Assembly: GCA_964577825.1 (NCBI GenBank) | Contig: CAZOBJ010000145.1 | Location: 1-6,338 of the forward strand | Source of the DNA: CAZOBJ01 sp964577825 | GTDB lineage: Bacteria; Planctomycetota; SZUA-567; JAFGNG01 | DNA: 6,338 nt | Reading direction: 5' to 3' | In this document: piece by piece, positions 5,510 to 6,338 of the stretch | Numbering within the stretch: the stretch's first letter is position 1 | Layout of the letters: the number at the start of each line of letters is the position of its first letter | Translations under genes and position numbers: made by a program | Notes under the pieces: model-generated | The model's database searches: none | Told to the model about the DNA's origin: nothing | Seen by the model: the letters and a program-made list of their open reading frames with translations, nothing else

Positions 5510-6338
5510 TCACCCGTACCGCTCCAGCGCCTGCATGCACTTGAGCATGGCGCGAGGGATGTGAAAGAACCCCTTCATCGCGCCCTTCAGCGATTGAGAC
5601 ACCGTGCCGTCGCGTCGCAGGTACCCGAACCACCCGCCGTACTCCGGGTCCGAGAAGTGGGCGAACGTGTAGGTATGCACTTTCACGTACCACTGCCACA
5701 GCGCCTGGTCGCCTGACACGAGATAGGCAAGCAACAGCGCGTACAGAGCCTCGGCATGCGGCCAGAAGATTTTCGCGTCCCAGTCCTGGTCCTCGCCCCA
5801 GCCCTCGTCATGATGGCCCGGCGGCTTGCTCAGGCAGTCGACGAAGTTGAACACACCGCCCTGCTCCGCATCCCAGCCGCGCGCAATGGTCCAGCGAATC
5901 ACGTCGACGGCGCGGTCGACGATGCGTCGGTCGTCCTGTGCCAGGCCTTCCTCCAGGCAGAACCACGCGCTCTCCATGCCGTGGCCGGGCGTAATGCTGC
6001 GGCCCTCGGGTTCGGTGAGCACGGGCTGTCCGTCCAGGCCCACGCGTTCGAACAGCGCCTGGTGCTGCGCGTTCGCGTACACGTACAGCTCGTCTTCAAC
6101 CCACTTGAGGATGCGTTCCGTATACGCCGGATCGGGGTCCACGGCGCGCAGCTCCTGCGCGCAGTTGATCAGGATCATGCCGGGCGCGTGCTCCCGGTAG
6201 AGCTTGGTGTGCAGGTGGGCCTCCAGTTCGCCCGCGTCCAGGCGGCGCAGGATCGCGGCGAACAGGTCCCGAGCCTTGTCCAGGTACGTTTGCTCGCCCG
6301 AGGCGCGCGCGAAGTGCGCGAACGCGATCACCGCAAAG
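5510..6338 (-). CDS. N-acylglucosamine 2-epimerase family protein (AGE; N-terminus cut by window edge)
   Basis: The frame is open to the right edge, so the true start lies outside; 275 residues are present of a family usually near 400, meaning roughly the first third is missing. The first in-window start-like codon (GTG 6331) is internal, since it sits inside the conserved helix FAVIAFAHFARASGE. Counting from 6331, hallmark AGE motifs are PGHGMESAWFCLEEG (115-129), KIFWPHAEAL (187-196), HFSDPEYGGWFGYL (225-238) and KGFFHIPRAM (253-262). They include the two histidines, at 117 and 257, that correspond to those implicated in catalysis. The fold is an (alpha/alpha)6 barrel in the cytoplasm. The motifs resemble the renin-binding-protein/GlcNAc 2-epimerase branch more than cellobiose 2-epimerases, suggesting GlcNAc-ManNAc interconversion, as in amino-sugar or sialic-acid metabolism. 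A related sugar substrate such as mannose remains possible. The downstream conserved gene follows almost immediately. Confidence 0.9.
   Translation of the reverse strand, partial: FAVIAFAHFARASGEQTYLDKARDLFAAILRRLDAGELEAHLHTKLYREHAPGMILINCAQELRAVDPDPAYTERILKWVEDELYVYANAQHQALFERVGLDGQPVLTEPEGRSITPGHGMESAWFCLEEGLAQDDRRIVDRAVDVIRWTIARGWDAEQGGVFNFVDCLSKPPGHHDEGWGEDQDWDAKIFWPHAEALYALLLAYLVSGDQALWQWYVKVHTYTFAHFSDPEYGGWFGYLRRDGTVSQSLKGAMKGFFHIPRAMLKCMQALERYG

Overview
The window is high-GC bacterial DNA holding five protein genes and no RNA gene, insertion sequence or CRISPR array that I can see. Three genes belong to carbohydrate-enzyme families: a DUF4838/GH67-N type putative glycosidase, a parallel beta-helix GH28/GH49-like polysaccharide enzyme, and an N-acylglucosamine 2-epimerase (AGE) family enzyme. 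This gene content recalls large carbohydrate-degrading genomes such as Planctomycetota, Verrucomicrobiota/Lentisphaerota, Hydrogenedentota or Armatimonadota. That placement is an inference from gene content and GC richness only, and no marker gene is present.

Layout. Positions 1-1556 (minus) hold the first 518 residues of the DUF4838 protein, which runs off the left edge. A 328-base divergent intergenic region (1557-1884) separates it from the beta-helix gene at 1885-4032 (plus). This spacer carries a good sigma-70-like promoter for each gene, a perfect 10-bp palindrome between them, and inverted repeats in both predicted 5' leaders. One of those repeats covers the Shine-Dalgarno sequence of the beta-helix gene. 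Fifteen bases beyond the beta-helix gene, convergently, lies a minus-strand gene (4048-4803) for a small two-helix membrane protein of unknown function. It is visibly poorer in GC than its neighbours and has its own promoter, overlapped by a 9-bp direct repeat. Further right, also on the minus strand, come a conserved protein of unknown function (4939-5445, possibly from 5505) and the C-terminal two thirds of an AGE-family epimerase (5510-6338, cut by the right edge). The two are almost certainly in one transcript: the epimerase stop codon is 4 bases from the first possible start of the downstream gene.

How the genes may work together. The divergent pair looks like a co-regulated glycan-breakdown unit. 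Neither protein shows a signal peptide at its chosen start, so both may act on imported oligosaccharides in the cytoplasm. The epimerase would interconvert GlcNAc and ManNAc (or related sugars) in the same cell, but nothing in the sequence ties it directly to the divergent pair. The membrane protein looks like an unrelated insertion. Long open frames opposite the GH genes are mirror frames of high-GC coding sequence and are not annotated.
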